In this document: positions 23,853 to 33,460 of the stretch, piece by piece | How positions within the stretch are numbered: the first letter of the stretch is position 1 | How the letters are laid out: each line of letters opens with the position of its first letter | Assembly: GCF_002864045.1 (NCBI RefSeq) | Contig: NZ_PJPV01000056.1 | Span: 1 to 64,000, forward strand | Length of the DNA stretch: 64,000 nucleotides | Reading direction: 5' to 3' | Source of the DNA: Endozoicomonas acroporae | Lineage (GTDB): Bacteria > Pseudomonadota > Gammaproteobacteria > Pseudomonadales > Endozoicomonadaceae | Position numbers and translations under genes: made by a program | Notes under the pieces: generated by a model | Seen by the model: the letters and a program-made list of their open reading frames with translations, nothing else | Databases searched by the model: none | What the model was told of the DNA's origin: nothing

Positions 23853-25565
23853 ATGGCAAACAAACCTCTGACCGGGCTGGCTGCCCGCCTGCTGGCCGAT
23901 CAATTGATGGAAGAGGCCGACATTCACAACGCTGAAGCCGCTGCAGCCAAGGCCAACAAACCGCTCGCCCGATATCTGCTGGAAAAAAAACTGGTCAACG
24001 GTAATGCCCTGACGCTCGCCACTGCCGAAGAGTTTGGCCTGCCAGTGATCGATCTCAGAGCCTTTGACAAAGAGCATTTCGTCAAAGACGTCGTCGAAGA
24101 AAAACTGATGCGAAAGCACAATGTGCTGCCGCTGATCAAGCGGGGCTCACACCTGTTTGCCGCCGTTTCTGATCCGTCCAACCTTCAGGGTCTGGATGAA
24201 ATCCGCTTTAATACCGGCCTGACCATTCATACGGTCCTGTCGGAGCCCGAAATTCTAGAGAAAATGATTGATACTGCCCTGGATGATACCGGTGGCATGT
24301 TTGCCGACGACGATGGGATGGTCGGTCTTGAAGATCTTGAAGTCAGTGCGGTTGATGATTCAGGAGATGATGCCCTGGGAACCTCCGGCGGCGACGGAGA
24401 GGATGACACGCCGGTGGTGAAGTTCGTCAATAAAATGCTGCTGTCCGCCATCAAAGGCGGTGCATCGGATCTGCACTTTGAGCCCTATGAAAGAACCTAT
24501 CGGGTTCGTTTCAGAACCGACGGCGTGCTCCATGAAGTCAATCGTCCCCCGGTCAGCCTCGGGTCCAGGATTGCTTCACGACTGAAGATCATGTCGGCCA
24601 TGGATATTTCCGAGCGCAGAAAGCCTCAGGATGGCCGGATAAAAATGAAGCTGTCGAAAAGCAAGGCCATCGACTTTCGGGTCAACACGCTGCCGACGCT
24701 CTGGGGCGAGAAAATCGTACTTCGTATCCTCGATCCTTCCAGCGCCAAAATGGGGATTGATGCCCTGGGCTACGAAGAAGAGCAGAAAGAGATGTATATG
24801 ACCGCCCTGCACCAGCCACAGGGCATGATTCTGGTTACCGGACCCACCGGTTCGGGAAAAACGGTATCGCTCTATACCGGTTTGAATATTCTCAATACCA
24901 ATGAGCGAAACATATCCACCGCGGAGGACCCGGTGGAAATTAACCTGGAAGGTATTAACCAGGTTAACGTCAATCCCAAACAGGGTATGGACTTCAGCCA
25001 GGCGTTGCGGGCTTTCCTGCGTCAGGATCCGGATATCATCATGGTGGGTGAGATACGGGACCTGGAAACCGCCAATATTGCCATCAAGGCGGCCCAGACC
25101 GGCCATATGGTGATGTCCACCCTGCACACCAACAGTGCGGCAGAGACCCTGACCCGTTTGCAGAACATGGGGGTGCCATCATTTAACATCGCAACCTCGG
25201 TCAGTCTGATTATTGCCCAGCGTCTGGCACGAAGACTGTGCAGCCAGTGCAAGGTAAAGGTTGAAATCCCGAAAGAAACACTGCTGGAAGAGGGCTTTAC
25301 CGAAGCGCAGGCGGACTCCGCCGAGATTTTTGGCCCTAAAGGCTGTGACAGCTGCAAGAGTGGCTACAAAGGTCGTGTGGGTATTTATGAGGTAGTGTCG
25401 ATCACCCCAGGTATGCAGCAGATCATTATGGCCGAAGGTAACTCCCTGGAAATCTCGGAACAGGCCCAGAAAGAAGGCTTTAACAACCTTCGCCAATCGG
25501 GGCTATTGAAGGCACTGCAAGGGGTTACCAGCCTTGAAGAGGTCAACCGGGTAACACAGGATTAA
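23853..25565 (+). CDS. pilB: Type IV pilus extension ATPase
   Basis: 570 aa from the ATG at 23853 (CAGG just upstream), the usual PilB length; the frame is open back to 23778 but the extra residues do not resemble PilB. N-terminal domain opens LTGLAARLLADQLM. The ATPase core has GPTGSGKTVSLYTGL (Walker A), an Asp-box with TAEDPVEI, EIRDLETANIAIKAAQTGH (Walker B and beyond), the His box STLHTNSAAETLTRL, and the zinc tetracysteine CSQCK...CDSC. It powers pilin polymerisation at the inner membrane. It stands alone: pilA, pilC and pilD do not flank it, unlike the common pilABCD cluster. Family firm; the rest of the machine must be elsewhere. Confidence 0.95.
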   Translation: MANKPLTGLAARLLADQLMEEADIHNAEAAAAKANKPLARYLLEKKLVNGNALTLATAEEFGLPVIDLRAFDKEHFVKDVVEEKLMRKHNVLPLIKRGSHLFAAVSDPSNLQGLDEIRFNTGLTIHTVLSEPEILEKMIDTALDDTGGMFADDDGMVGLEDLEVSAVDDSGDDALGTSGGDGEDDTPVVKFVNKMLLSAIKGGASDLHFEPYERTYRVRFRTDGVLHEVNRPPVSLGSRIASRLKIMSAMDISERRKPQDGRIKMKLSKSKAIDFRVNTLPTLWGEKIVLRILDPSSAKMGIDALGYEEEQKEMYMTALHQPQGMILVTGPTGSGKTVSLYTGLNILNTNERNISTAEDPVEINLEGINQVNVNPKQGMDFSQALRAFLRQDPDIIMVGEIRDLETANIAIKAAQTGHMVMSTLHTNSAAETLTRLQNMGVPSFNIATSVSLIIAQRLARRLCSQCKVKVEIPKETLLEEGFTEAQADSAEIFGPKGCDSCKSGYKGRVGIYEVVSITPGMQQIIMAEGNSLEISEQAQKEGFNNLRQSGLLKALQGVTSLEEVNRVTQD

Positions 25566-25631
25566 CCAGGCGCTGCTGGCTTTTCGCTACTCCACGGTCC
25601 TTGAGGGTGTTGCGGGAGGTATAAAAGCATT

Positions 25632-25734
25632 GAACCACAAAGACACCAAGACACAAAGGAAGCCTTTTTTGTTTGCTGAGCGCAGCTCAGGCAAACCCAA
25701 AAAACTTTGTGCCTTTGTGCCTTTGTGGTTCAAG
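25632..25734. repeat. Inverted-repeat element, family B (copy 1)
   Basis: Left arm GAACCACAAAGACACCAAGA continuing CACAAAGG (25632-25659); right arm CTTTGTGCCTTTGTGCCTTT continuing GTGGTTCAAG (25705-25734). The arms complement each other over about 26 bp. Other copies: 37451-37548 and 52134-52202. No ORF inside. It lies between convergent pilB and putA. Confidence 0.85.
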
Positions 25735-25790
25735 GCTTTTTGAGGCCTTTCGCAACACCCTCATAGCATGTGAACGAGGGCTTTCGCCGC

Positions 25791-28700
25791 TTACAGAGAC
25801 TCACTTCCCAAAGACAGCAACGTGGCGTTTCCGCCAACAGCCGTGGTATTGATCGACAACGTCTGTTCGGTTGCAAACCGCTGCAGGTAGTTTGGCCCAC
25901 CCGCTTTTGGACCGGTGCCTGACAGCCCCTGGCCACCAAATGGCTGAACACCGACGACAGCGCCAGTCTGGTTCCTGTTGATATAGATATTACCTACCTT
26001 GACCCGCTGCTCAATAAACGTCGCCGTCACTTCGTTTCTACTGTGAATTCCCAGGGTAAGGCCATACCCGGTACTGTTGATCTGCTTAATCACTTCAGGT
26101 AACGCTTTTGCATCGTAACGAATCATATGGAGAACAGGGCCGAAGTGCTCCTTCTCCAGTTGGCCAATATGGTCAATTTCAAAGGCAACCGGCGCAACAA
26201 AGCTGCCGTTAGCGCAATCTGCTGGCAGTTGGCATTCAAACAGCAGCCTGGCTTCTTGTTTCATTCGTTGGATATGTGCCTGTAGTGACTGGCGAGCCTT
26301 TTCATCAATCACCGGGCCAATATCGGTAGAATGAAAACTCGGGTTACCGATAGACAGCTCCTTCATTGCCCCCTGCAACAGAGCGATCACCCGGTCAGCA
26401 ATATCTTTCTGCACATAAAGTACCCTGAGCGCTGAACAGCGCTGCCCGGCACTGCCAAAGGCGGACAAAAGAACATCATTTACCACCTGCTCAGGCAGTG
26501 CGGTGGAATCGACGATCATGGCATTCTGACCACCGGTTTCAGCAATCAGCGGTATCATCGCGCCAGGGCGATTCGCCAGCGTCTGATTAATCAACCGGGC
26601 GGTTTCCGTGGAGCCGGTGAAAGCGACACCGGCAATCCGGGCATCAGCCACCAGTTGACGACCCACCGTGGCACCCTCGCCGGGCAATAATTGAATCACA
26701 TCCCCGGGAATACCCGCTGCCAGCATCAGTTCAACTGCCCTGCCTGCAATCAGGCCGGTCTGCTCAGCAGGTTTGGCAATCACCGTATTCCCGGCACCAA
26801 GCGCTGCGGTAATCTGCCCGAGGAAAATAGCCAGGGGAAAGTTCCAGGGGCTGATACAGAGAAAAACCCCGCGCCCACAGAGCCGCAGCTCGTTAGACTC
26901 CCCCGTGGGCCCCGGCATCATGATGGACGATGAAAACCGCTCCCGGGCCTGACCTGCGTAATAGCGGCAAAAATCCACCGCCTCCCGCACTTCATCAATG
27001 GCATCGTGCACGGTTTTGCCAGCTTCCTGATGGCACAGGGCCACCAGCTCCTCACGATTTTCCTCCAGTAAGTCTGCCAGTTTCTCCAGACAGTCTGCCC
27101 GCTGTTCTGCGGGTGTGGAATTCCAGCGTTCAAAGGCCGCTTCAGCAATGCCAATGGCCGTACCGGTCTGGGTTTCATCACTCCATCCCAAGTGGCCTGC
27201 AATCTGAGAGCGGTCATAGGGGCAGGTTATTTCAGAGGTCTCTGTTGACGGTACAAGCTGACCATCAATCCATGGCCCCTGAGTCCATTTATGCCCCATA
27301 AAGCTCTGTACTTTTTGCTGAAATGGCTGCCACTGACTGTCAATATCCACATTCACACCCAGTGAGTTTTTCCGTGACCGGCCGTAAATAGCCGGTGGCA
27401 ACGGGATCTGGTCGTTCTGCAAACAAACCCGGCCTGTCAACGTCTCCACCGGATGCTGAACCAGCGCAGCAACCGGGGTTTTCGCATCCACCAGGCGGTG
27501 AACAAAGGAGGAATTGGCACCATTCTCAAGTAAACGACGAACCAGATAAGGCAGCAGATCCTTATGACTGCCAACAGGCGCATAAATACGCACCGGACGA
27601 CGATGGTCACTCAGGATGAAATTATAGAGTGCATCCCCCATACCGTGGAGGCGCTGGAACTCAAAATCAGCGGCACCTTCACGTTCTGCCATGGTAAGAA
27701 TACTGGCAACAGTGTGGGCATTATGACTGGCAAACTGAGGGTAGAGCGCCGACCTGACAGGCTCGGATAACAGAAACCTGGCGCACACCAGGTAGGCAAC
27801 ATCTGTCGCTTCCTTGCGGGTATAAACCGGATAACCGCTCAGCCCCTGTTGCTGGCAAAGCTTTACTTCACTGTCCCAGTAAGCTCCCTTTACCAGCCGA
27901 ACCGGGATGCGGTCTCCCTGCTCACGGGCCAGGGCAGCAAGCCAGCACAACGATGGCAGTGCCCGTTTGCCGTACGCCTGGATCACCAGACCGAGCCCAC
28001 CCCAGCCACGGCAATCCGGGTGTCGGTAAACCCGCTCAAACACTTCCAGAAACAGCTCATGACGATCCTGTTCCTCAGCGTCCATATTGATAGCTACATT
28101 GCCCGCCCTGGCTTCGCGCACCAGATCCACCAGTGCAGGTACCAGTTCCCGGAAAACCCGCGCTTTATGGGCCACGTCATAGCGCGGATGAAGCGCAGAG
28201 AGCTTGATGGAAATGCCGGCACGGGGGGAGTTTTCGTGATCAGGTTCCGTAGCAACCGCTCTGATCGCCGCCAGGTATTCATCGTGATAACGCCGGGCAT
28301 CCTCCATGGTCAGGGCAGACTCTCCCAACATATCGAAAGAGTAGGTGTACCCCTTTTCCCGTTGTTTCAGGCCATTCTTTAACGCTTCTGAAATATTCCG
28401 CCCCAGGACAAAATGACGCCCCATAATCTTCATGGCCTGGTTAACCGCCTGGCGAATAACCGGCTCCCCCATCCGGTTCACCAGTTTGCCAATAACCCCT
28501 CCGGCAGAACCATCTTCCCCGGCGTCAAGGTTGACCACCTTGCCGGTCAGCAGCAACCCCCAGGTGGAGGCATTGACCAGCAGAGAGTCACTTTGGCTCA
28601 GGTGTTTTTTCCAGTCAGCCACACTGAGCTTGTCGCGGATCAGGGCATCGGCAGTCCGATCATCGGGAATGCGCATCAGGGCTTCGGCCAGGCACATCAG

Positions 28701-28982
28701 CAAAATACCTTCCCGGGTATCCAGGCTGTACTGCAATAACAATGCATCAATCATATGAATGCCATTGTCACTGCTCCTGACCTGCTCAATCATTCTGGTG
28801 GCCTGACTGGCTGTCTCAGGGTAATCTCCGGACTGTTCATCCAGGATCTGCACCAGTTCCTGTAACCAGGAAGCCTCATCCACGGAGTAATGAGGAGAGA
28901 TCATCGACCAGAGTTCAGCTGGCTTTTGCCGGACAATACCTTCGTTGAATGCATCTTTCGCCTGGAACATACCCTTCTCCAT
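25791..28982 (-). CDS. putA: Bifunctional proline dehydrogenase / P5C dehydrogenase
   Basis: 1063 aa. It oxidises proline to pyrroline-5-carboxylate with FAD, then to glutamate with NAD+. N-terminal helical arm (about 1-190), proline dehydrogenase barrel (about 190-500) with INMDAEEQDRHELFLEVFER, RLVKGAYWDSE and APVGSHKDLLPYLVRR. The aldehyde dehydrogenase half (about 560-1040) has ISPWNFPLAIFLGQ, ETGGQNAMIVDSTALPEQVV and catalytic Cys in GQRCSALRVLYV. It lacks the N-terminal ribbon-helix-helix DNA-binding domain of enterobacterial PutA, so it is probably not its own repressor. The ATG at 28982 has GGAGAAAGG just upstream; the frame is open to 29033. Proline use fits a marine or host-associated life where proline is an osmolyte (inference). 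Confidence 0.95.
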   Translation of the reverse strand: MEKGMFQAKDAFNEGIVRQKPAELWSMISPHYSVDEASWLQELVQILDEQSGDYPETASQATRMIEQVRSSDNGIHMIDALLLQYSLDTREGILLMCLAEALMRIPDDRTADALIRDKLSVADWKKHLSQSDSLLVNASTWGLLLTGKVVNLDAGEDGSAGGVIGKLVNRMGEPVIRQAVNQAMKIMGRHFVLGRNISEALKNGLKQREKGYTYSFDMLGESALTMEDARRYHDEYLAAIRAVATEPDHENSPRAGISIKLSALHPRYDVAHKARVFRELVPALVDLVREARAGNVAINMDAEEQDRHELFLEVFERVYRHPDCRGWGGLGLVIQAYGKRALPSLCWLAALAREQGDRIPVRLVKGAYWDSEVKLCQQQGLSGYPVYTRKEATDVAYLVCARFLLSEPVRSALYPQFASHNAHTVASILTMAEREGAADFEFQRLHGMGDALYNFILSDHRRPVRIYAPVGSHKDLLPYLVRRLLENGANSSFVHRLVDAKTPVAALVQHPVETLTGRVCLQNDQIPLPPAIYGRSRKNSLGVNVDIDSQWQPFQQKVQSFMGHKWTQGPWIDGQLVPSTETSEITCPYDRSQIAGHLGWSDETQTGTAIGIAEAAFERWNSTPAEQRADCLEKLADLLEENREELVALCHQEAGKTVHDAIDEVREAVDFCRYYAGQARERFSSSIMMPGPTGESNELRLCGRGVFLCISPWNFPLAIFLGQITAALGAGNTVIAKPAEQTGLIAGRAVELMLAAGIPGDVIQLLPGEGATVGRQLVADARIAGVAFTGSTETARLINQTLANRPGAMIPLIAETGGQNAMIVDSTALPEQVVNDVLLSAFGSAGQRCSALRVLYVQKDIADRVIALLQGAMKELSIGNPSFHSTDIGPVIDEKARQSLQAHIQRMKQEARLLFECQLPADCANGSFVAPVAFEIDHIGQLEKEHFGPVLHMIRYDAKALPEVIKQINSTGYGLTLGIHSRNEVTATFIEQRVKVGNIYINRNQTGAVVGVQPFGGQGLSGTGPKAGGPNYLQRFATEQTLSINTTAVGGNATLLSLGSESL

Positions 28983-29373
28983 TGCCTTTCTCCAATTTGG
29001 GGCGTGCAGGATGAACAACCAGACTGCAGCCAATGATCCTGACTGGTTATTTAGAATATCTATCGCTCTTCCTGAGTACTTGAATAATACTCACCAGTTC
29101 TGCACGTCGATACCAGGTTTACTGCACTCGCAGCAGAGACCACACTCCTTAAATGGTCACCCGGAATCAATCATGGATGTATTCTCATTTTGTAGACTGA
29201 TAAAACCCTACGATAGTTCACCAAAAAGTGTATATCTTTATAAAAAAATAATTACTAATTGATATAGAACCAATAACACTTCCACTTGTCGAATGTTGTC
29301 GCCATATCGGCAAAATGAGATCCGCAAAATTTTTAACCCCCTACTTCTCCATCAATTTAACAAGGATTAAATA
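28983..29373. other. Non-coding divergent promoter region
   Basis: 391 bp between the putA start and the next rightward gene, AT-rich from 29190 on, without a supported ORF. AAGGATTAAATA before ATG at 29374 is the ribosome site of the next gene. I see no clear operator. Confidence 0.45.
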
Positions 29374-30693
29374 ATGGCGACCCCATTATCACCATCGGTC
29401 ACACAACCAATCTACACTCCACCGGCAGCGGGTGGGCTTCAGACCGGACAGCCATCCGGGCCGACTGGCCACTATGTTGGGCATAATGTCGGCACACATG
29501 ATCCGGCAACTCAATTACACGGTTCCGGAACAGGGGCTCCAGCCCTGCCCTATCAGCAACAGGGCGGTCAGCCCCCCTTCAGCTCTGTTGCACAGCACCC
29601 TGCTACCAGTTACATGACGCCTCAATCTCCAGCGGGAGCGCCAACTGCCGCAGAAACTGCCCCTGCAACTCCGGAAGAGGCTAAAACTAACGGCGAGCAG
29701 AAAGCTGCTGAAGGTGAAAAGAAAGCTGCCGAAGGTGAAAAGAAAGCTGCCGAAGGCGAAAAGAAAGCTGCCGAAGGTGAACAGAAATCAGCTGGCGGTA
29801 AAACCCTTTTTCAACGCTTGAATTTGGGGGATTTCTTTAAGAATACGAGGAATGCACGGGAGTCATCTGAAGCAAAATCATCAGAGCAAGCTGCTGAAAA
29901 AGGAAAAACGCCTGACTCGGAAAAGAGTGCTGAGCAGAAAGCGCCGGAAAAAGCCCCTGACCAGGGAGCGAAACAATCTGCAGCACCGCCTGCGCCCGCG
30001 CCTGCACCCGCTGCCCATCAGCCAGTGAGCAGTCAATCACCCCATACAGGCCATCAACAAGACCCACACCGTTCGGCAATGCCGCCATATACCCCGGCTC
30101 CCACGCACACACCTGCAACTCCCGGGAATGTGCAGACTCCAGCTTATGGGGCGCATCCTCAGACCTCGGTAACCGGGTCAACTCAACATGCTCAATTTGA
30201 TAGCCGCTCCGTTCCTCCTGACAGCAAAGAGTCTGCTCCAACACCACAACGTTCATTTCTTGAACAGAGAGTTGACAGCGAAATTCAAAACATGCGTAGC
30301 TTAGTGGGTGAAGGTGTTTCTCATTATGGCCAGCAGGGACCTACAAGGGATCGGCTGGAAGCCGATGCCCGCCGGGATCTTGATTTCCATCGCGAGCAAG
30401 TCGCTAAATGCGAAGAGTTCCTTCAACCTTCTACAAAACCGGAAACACAGCAACGGTTAACTGGAGAACTGGCCAGCCAACAAACGAATGAGGTCAGGAC
30501 CAGTGAGCAATCCAGAACTCAACAAACGGGCCAGCAATCCGGACTGTCTCCCTCACTTCAGGATGCCATGCAGGAGGTATTTTTAATGGCCAAACGAGGT
30601 GCAATTGAAGGTGCTCGTGAAGCCTTAAATGCTCAAGCCAGGGGATTGGAGGAGGAATACGGACCTCTCGGGCAGCGAGGTACCAACGTTTAA
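29374..30693 (+). CDS. Pro/Ala/Gln-rich low-complexity protein
   Basis: 439 aa, unrecognised. Residues 1-100 are rich in Pro, Ser, Thr and Gly; about 107-140 hold four tandem EGEKKAA units; about 150-210 are Lys/Ala/Glu-rich (SEKSAEQKAPEKAPDQGAKQ); then a Pro/His-rich region; the last 170 residues are helical and polar. No signal peptide or membrane segment. It shares its composition plan (Pro-rich start, then short Lys/Ala/Glu repeats) with the 1013-aa protein at 33461. A disordered, Ser/Thr/Pro-rich N terminus is common in type III secreted effectors, but nothing here proves secretion. Monocistronic with a terminator. Confidence 0.75.
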   Translation: MATPLSPSVTQPIYTPPAAGGLQTGQPSGPTGHYVGHNVGTHDPATQLHGSGTGAPALPYQQQGGQPPFSSVAQHPATSYMTPQSPAGAPTAAETAPATPEEAKTNGEQKAAEGEKKAAEGEKKAAEGEKKAAEGEQKSAGGKTLFQRLNLGDFFKNTRNARESSEAKSSEQAAEKGKTPDSEKSAEQKAPEKAPDQGAKQSAAPPAPAPAPAAHQPVSSQSPHTGHQQDPHRSAMPPYTPAPTHTPATPGNVQTPAYGAHPQTSVTGSTQHAQFDSRSVPPDSKESAPTPQRSFLEQRVDSEIQNMRSLVGEGVSHYGQQGPTRDRLEADARRDLDFHREQVAKCEEFLQPSTKPETQQRLTGELASQQTNEVRTSEQSRTQQTGQQSGLSPSLQDAMQEVFLMAKRGAIEGAREALNAQARGLEEEYGPLGQRGTNV

Positions 30694-30713
30694 TCTTCTG
30701 ACGTTTAACTCTC

Positions 30714-30740
30714 AACGGTCGCATCTGCGGCCGTTTTATT
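30714..30740 (+). terminator. Rho-independent terminator after the 439-aa gene
   Basis: AACGGTCGCA pairs with TGCGGCCGTT and is followed by TTATTTT. One G-T wobble. It is placed 21 bp after the stop codon. Confidence 0.8.
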
Positions 30741-30766
30741 TTGGAGGCAGCCTAGGAGGGTTGGTA

Positions 30767-31819
30767 TTATTTGCCACACAAGCGACATAAATCGTCTATC
30801 CATGGCTGTATATCCCCAACCTGGGCAGCAACCCAGTCAGGGTTATAACAGGTATCCAGATAACGATCACCCGGATCACACAACAGGGTAACGATGGATC
30901 CTTCCTGACCATCGGACTTCATCTGTGCAGCAATTTGCAAGGCACCATATAAATTAGTCCCGGTACTCGGGCCAGCCTTGCGACCCAGTATCCTTTCCAG
31001 CCAGTGAATGGTTGCAATAGCGGCCACATCAGGCACTCGACGCATGTCGTCAATCACACCAGGAATAAATGATGGTTCGACTCTCGGCCGCCCAATACCC
31101 TCTATACGAGAGCCCTGGTCAATCGTCAGGCTTGAGTCGCCACTGGCGTAGTAGTCCATGAAAACAGAGTGATCGGGGTCCACAACACATAACCGGGTAT
31201 TCAGCTTTTGGTATCGAATGTAGCGTCCAATGGTGGCCGATGTTCCTCCGGTTCCCGGGCTCATGACAATCCAGCTGGGCACCGGGTATTTCTCAGCCCG
31301 CATCTGTCGAAAAATGGAATCGGCAATATTGTTGTTACCCCGCCAGTCTGTTGCCCTCTCGGCATAAGTAAACTGGTCCATATAGTGTCCATTCAGCTCC
31401 CTGGCCAACCATTGGGATTCGGCATAAATCTCACTGGAGCAATTGACCAGGTGACACTGACCACCGTAAAACCTGATCTGTTGTATCTTGTGCATGGAGG
31501 TCGATCTGGGCATTACGGCGATAAATGGCAAGCCCAGCAGCCGGGCAAAGTAGGCTTCAGAAACGGCTGTACTTCCTGAAGAGGACTCAATAATGGTGGT
31601 ATTCTCATCAACCCAACCATTACAGATGGCATAAAGAAATAAAGATCGCGCCAGACGGTGCTTGAGGCTGCCCGTCGGGTGCGTGCTTTCATCTTTCAGA
31701 TACACCTCGACACCGTTGATTCCCGGTAATTCAAGCCGTATCAGATGTGTATCTGCACTGCGCTGGAAATCCGCCTCAATTTTGCTGATGGCTTCATTAA
31801 CCCATTGATGACCACTCAT
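30767..31819 (-). CDS. PLP-dependent Cds1-like cysteine desulfhydrase / cysteine synthase family
   Basis: 350 aa, fold-type II PLP enzyme. The PLP lysine lies in [16 protein letters not shown], the substrate loop in [15 protein letters not shown], the phosphate loop in [15 protein letters not shown]. The conserved block [20 protein letters not shown] marks the Cds1 subgroup (L-cysteine to sulfide, pyruvate and ammonia) rather than CysK or CysM. Length fits. Start at the ATG 31819 is supported by GGGGGAAGG two bases upstream; the frame extends to 31873. Sulfide release or cysteine detoxification is the likely role by homology; cystathionine-beta-synthase-like activity is an alternative. Confidence 0.85.
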   Translation of the reverse strand: MSGHQWVNEAISKIEADFQRSADTHLIRLELPGINGVEVYLKDESTHPTGSLKHRLARSLFLYAICNGWVDENTTIIESSSGSTAVSEAYFARLLGLPFIAVMPRSTSMHKIQQIRFYGGQCHLVNCSSEIYAESQWLARELNGHYMDQFTYAERATDWRGNNNIADSIFRQMRAEKYPVPSWIVMSPGTGGTSATIGRYIRYQKLNTRLCVVDPDHSVFMDYYASGDSSLTIDQGSRIEGIGRPRVEPSFIPGVIDDMRRVPDVAAIATIHWLERILGRKAGPSTGTNLYGALQIAAQMKSDGQEGSIVTLLCDPGDRYLDTCYNPDWVAAQVGDIQPWIDDLCRLCGK

Positions 31820-32107
31820 GACCTTCCCCCAAGTCCGTCCATATAAATTTATCGGGTGGGAAAAACGCCTCATCAGGCGCTATTGATATGAATGCTTTCG
31901 TACCTTCCTCTATACCCAACACATTGTTAAAGATATTTTATGGCTTTGAACAGAGAAAAGTATTTCAAAAAGCATCAAAAGAACTCTTTTTATAAAACAA
32001 TATTCTCTTATAGATGAAAAAATTAAAATAAAATTTTAAAAAGAGAAAAAAATACACCATTTTGCTATAAACAATTCTTACTTTTATATCTGGAATAGTC
32101 CTCGTTT

Positions 32108-33247
32108 ATGCAAGTCTATCGGGTAGGTGGTGCGGTCAGAGATCAATTACTGGGTTTGCCTGTTAAGGACAATGACTGGGTTGTCGTTGGTGCAACGCCC
32201 GGGCAGATGAAGGATCTGGGCTATCAGCCGGTTGGCCGGGATTTCCCGGTTTTCCTTCACCCGCAAACCAAAGAGGAATACGCACTGGCCCGAACGGAAC
32301 GCAAAACCGGGCATGGTTATGCGGGTTTCAGCTTTCACACATCCGTTGATATATCCCTGGAGGAAGACTTACTGAGACGGGATTTAACCATTAATGCCAT
32401 GGCAGAGGACCAGCACGGGAACATTATTGACCCATATGGAGGTCAGGAGGACCTGAAAAACCGCCGACTTCGCCACATATCGCCTGCTTTTCAGGAAGAT
32501 CCTCTTAGAATCCTCAGGGTTGCCCGGTTCGCCGCGAGACTTGCCCCCCTCGGCTTTCTGGTGGCAGAAGAGACGCTGGAATTAATGAGCAACATGGTGA
32601 ATAACGGCGAAGCATCCCATCTGGTACCCGAAAGAGTGTGGCAGGAAACATCAAGGGCCTTGATGGAACCAAGCCCTTCGGTCTACTTTCAAACGCTGGA
32701 AAGCTGCGGTGCTCTTAAAGCCGTACTGCCCGAGTTCCGATCCCTGATTCATAACCAGACCTTATTGCACCTCAACATGGCCGCCCGGGACAACAGCACT
32801 GCTCTGATCCGGTTTGGCTGCCTGTTCTCGCCTCTACTGCCTCAGGCCGAAGCGGAAATAACCAATGGCATACTGACGGTTCAGGGTGTTTCATCCAGAA
32901 TGCGATTACCTTCAGAATATGCCGATATGGCCCTTCTGGTCACAGAGCACGCCCAAAGCGTTACGTCGGTTATTCACCGCAACGATGCAGAGTCCCTGAT
33001 GTCCCTGTTTGAAGCCACCGATGCCCTGCGCCGCCCTGAACGCTTTATCAGCCTGATTACGATTCTTTCCTACAGCTGCGCAATAGTTAAATTGAAAAAA
33101 AGCCAGATCATTGAACTATTAACTGGCTGTTTATCCATTAAAGCCAGAGATTTGATGACTGAAAACATCACAGGAAAAGCCCTCGGCGAAGCATTAAGAC
33201 AGAAGCGGCTTCAGCAAATTCAATCAAAAATACTTCTTAACGAATAA
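32108..33247 (+). CDS. cca: CCA tRNA nucleotidyltransferase
   Basis: 379 aa, class II CCA-adding enzyme that builds or repairs the 3' CCA of tRNA. N-terminal motif YRVGGAVRDQLLGLPVKDND with the GG...DxD-type metal site (DND), then RRDLTINAMAED, DPLRILRVARFAAR and the ERVWQE helix. It lacks the full HD phosphohydrolase domain of E. coli Cca (412 aa). In Pseudomonas cca adjoins folK and folB; here a 1013-aa gene lies between. The AT-rich stretch 31900-32107 upstream (over 70% A/T by eye) holds its promoter. Confidence 0.93.
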   Translation: MQVYRVGGAVRDQLLGLPVKDNDWVVVGATPGQMKDLGYQPVGRDFPVFLHPQTKEEYALARTERKTGHGYAGFSFHTSVDISLEEDLLRRDLTINAMAEDQHGNIIDPYGGQEDLKNRRLRHISPAFQEDPLRILRVARFAARLAPLGFLVAEETLELMSNMVNNGEASHLVPERVWQETSRALMEPSPSVYFQTLESCGALKAVLPEFRSLIHNQTLLHLNMAARDNSTALIRFGCLFSPLLPQAEAEITNGILTVQGVSSRMRLPSEYADMALLVTEHAQSVTSVIHRNDAESLMSLFEATDALRRPERFISLITILSYSCAIVKLKKSQIIELLTGCLSIKARDLMTENITGKALGEALRQKRLQQIQSKILLNE

Positions 33248-33460
33248 AATCAGCGATTAAAGCCCCAACAATCTATGATACAGCGTTATGAGCTATTGAT
33301 AGTAATTTCAATCTCTTAACGCATTCCAAAACACATTCTGGTTACTGACACTTCATTAATTAGTATTAAACTGGAACAAAACTCCAAATAAAGTGTCCAA
33401 ATGTTCAGTCAATACTTTATTGATGTAATTAATCATACAAACTGAATAAGGACATAAACC

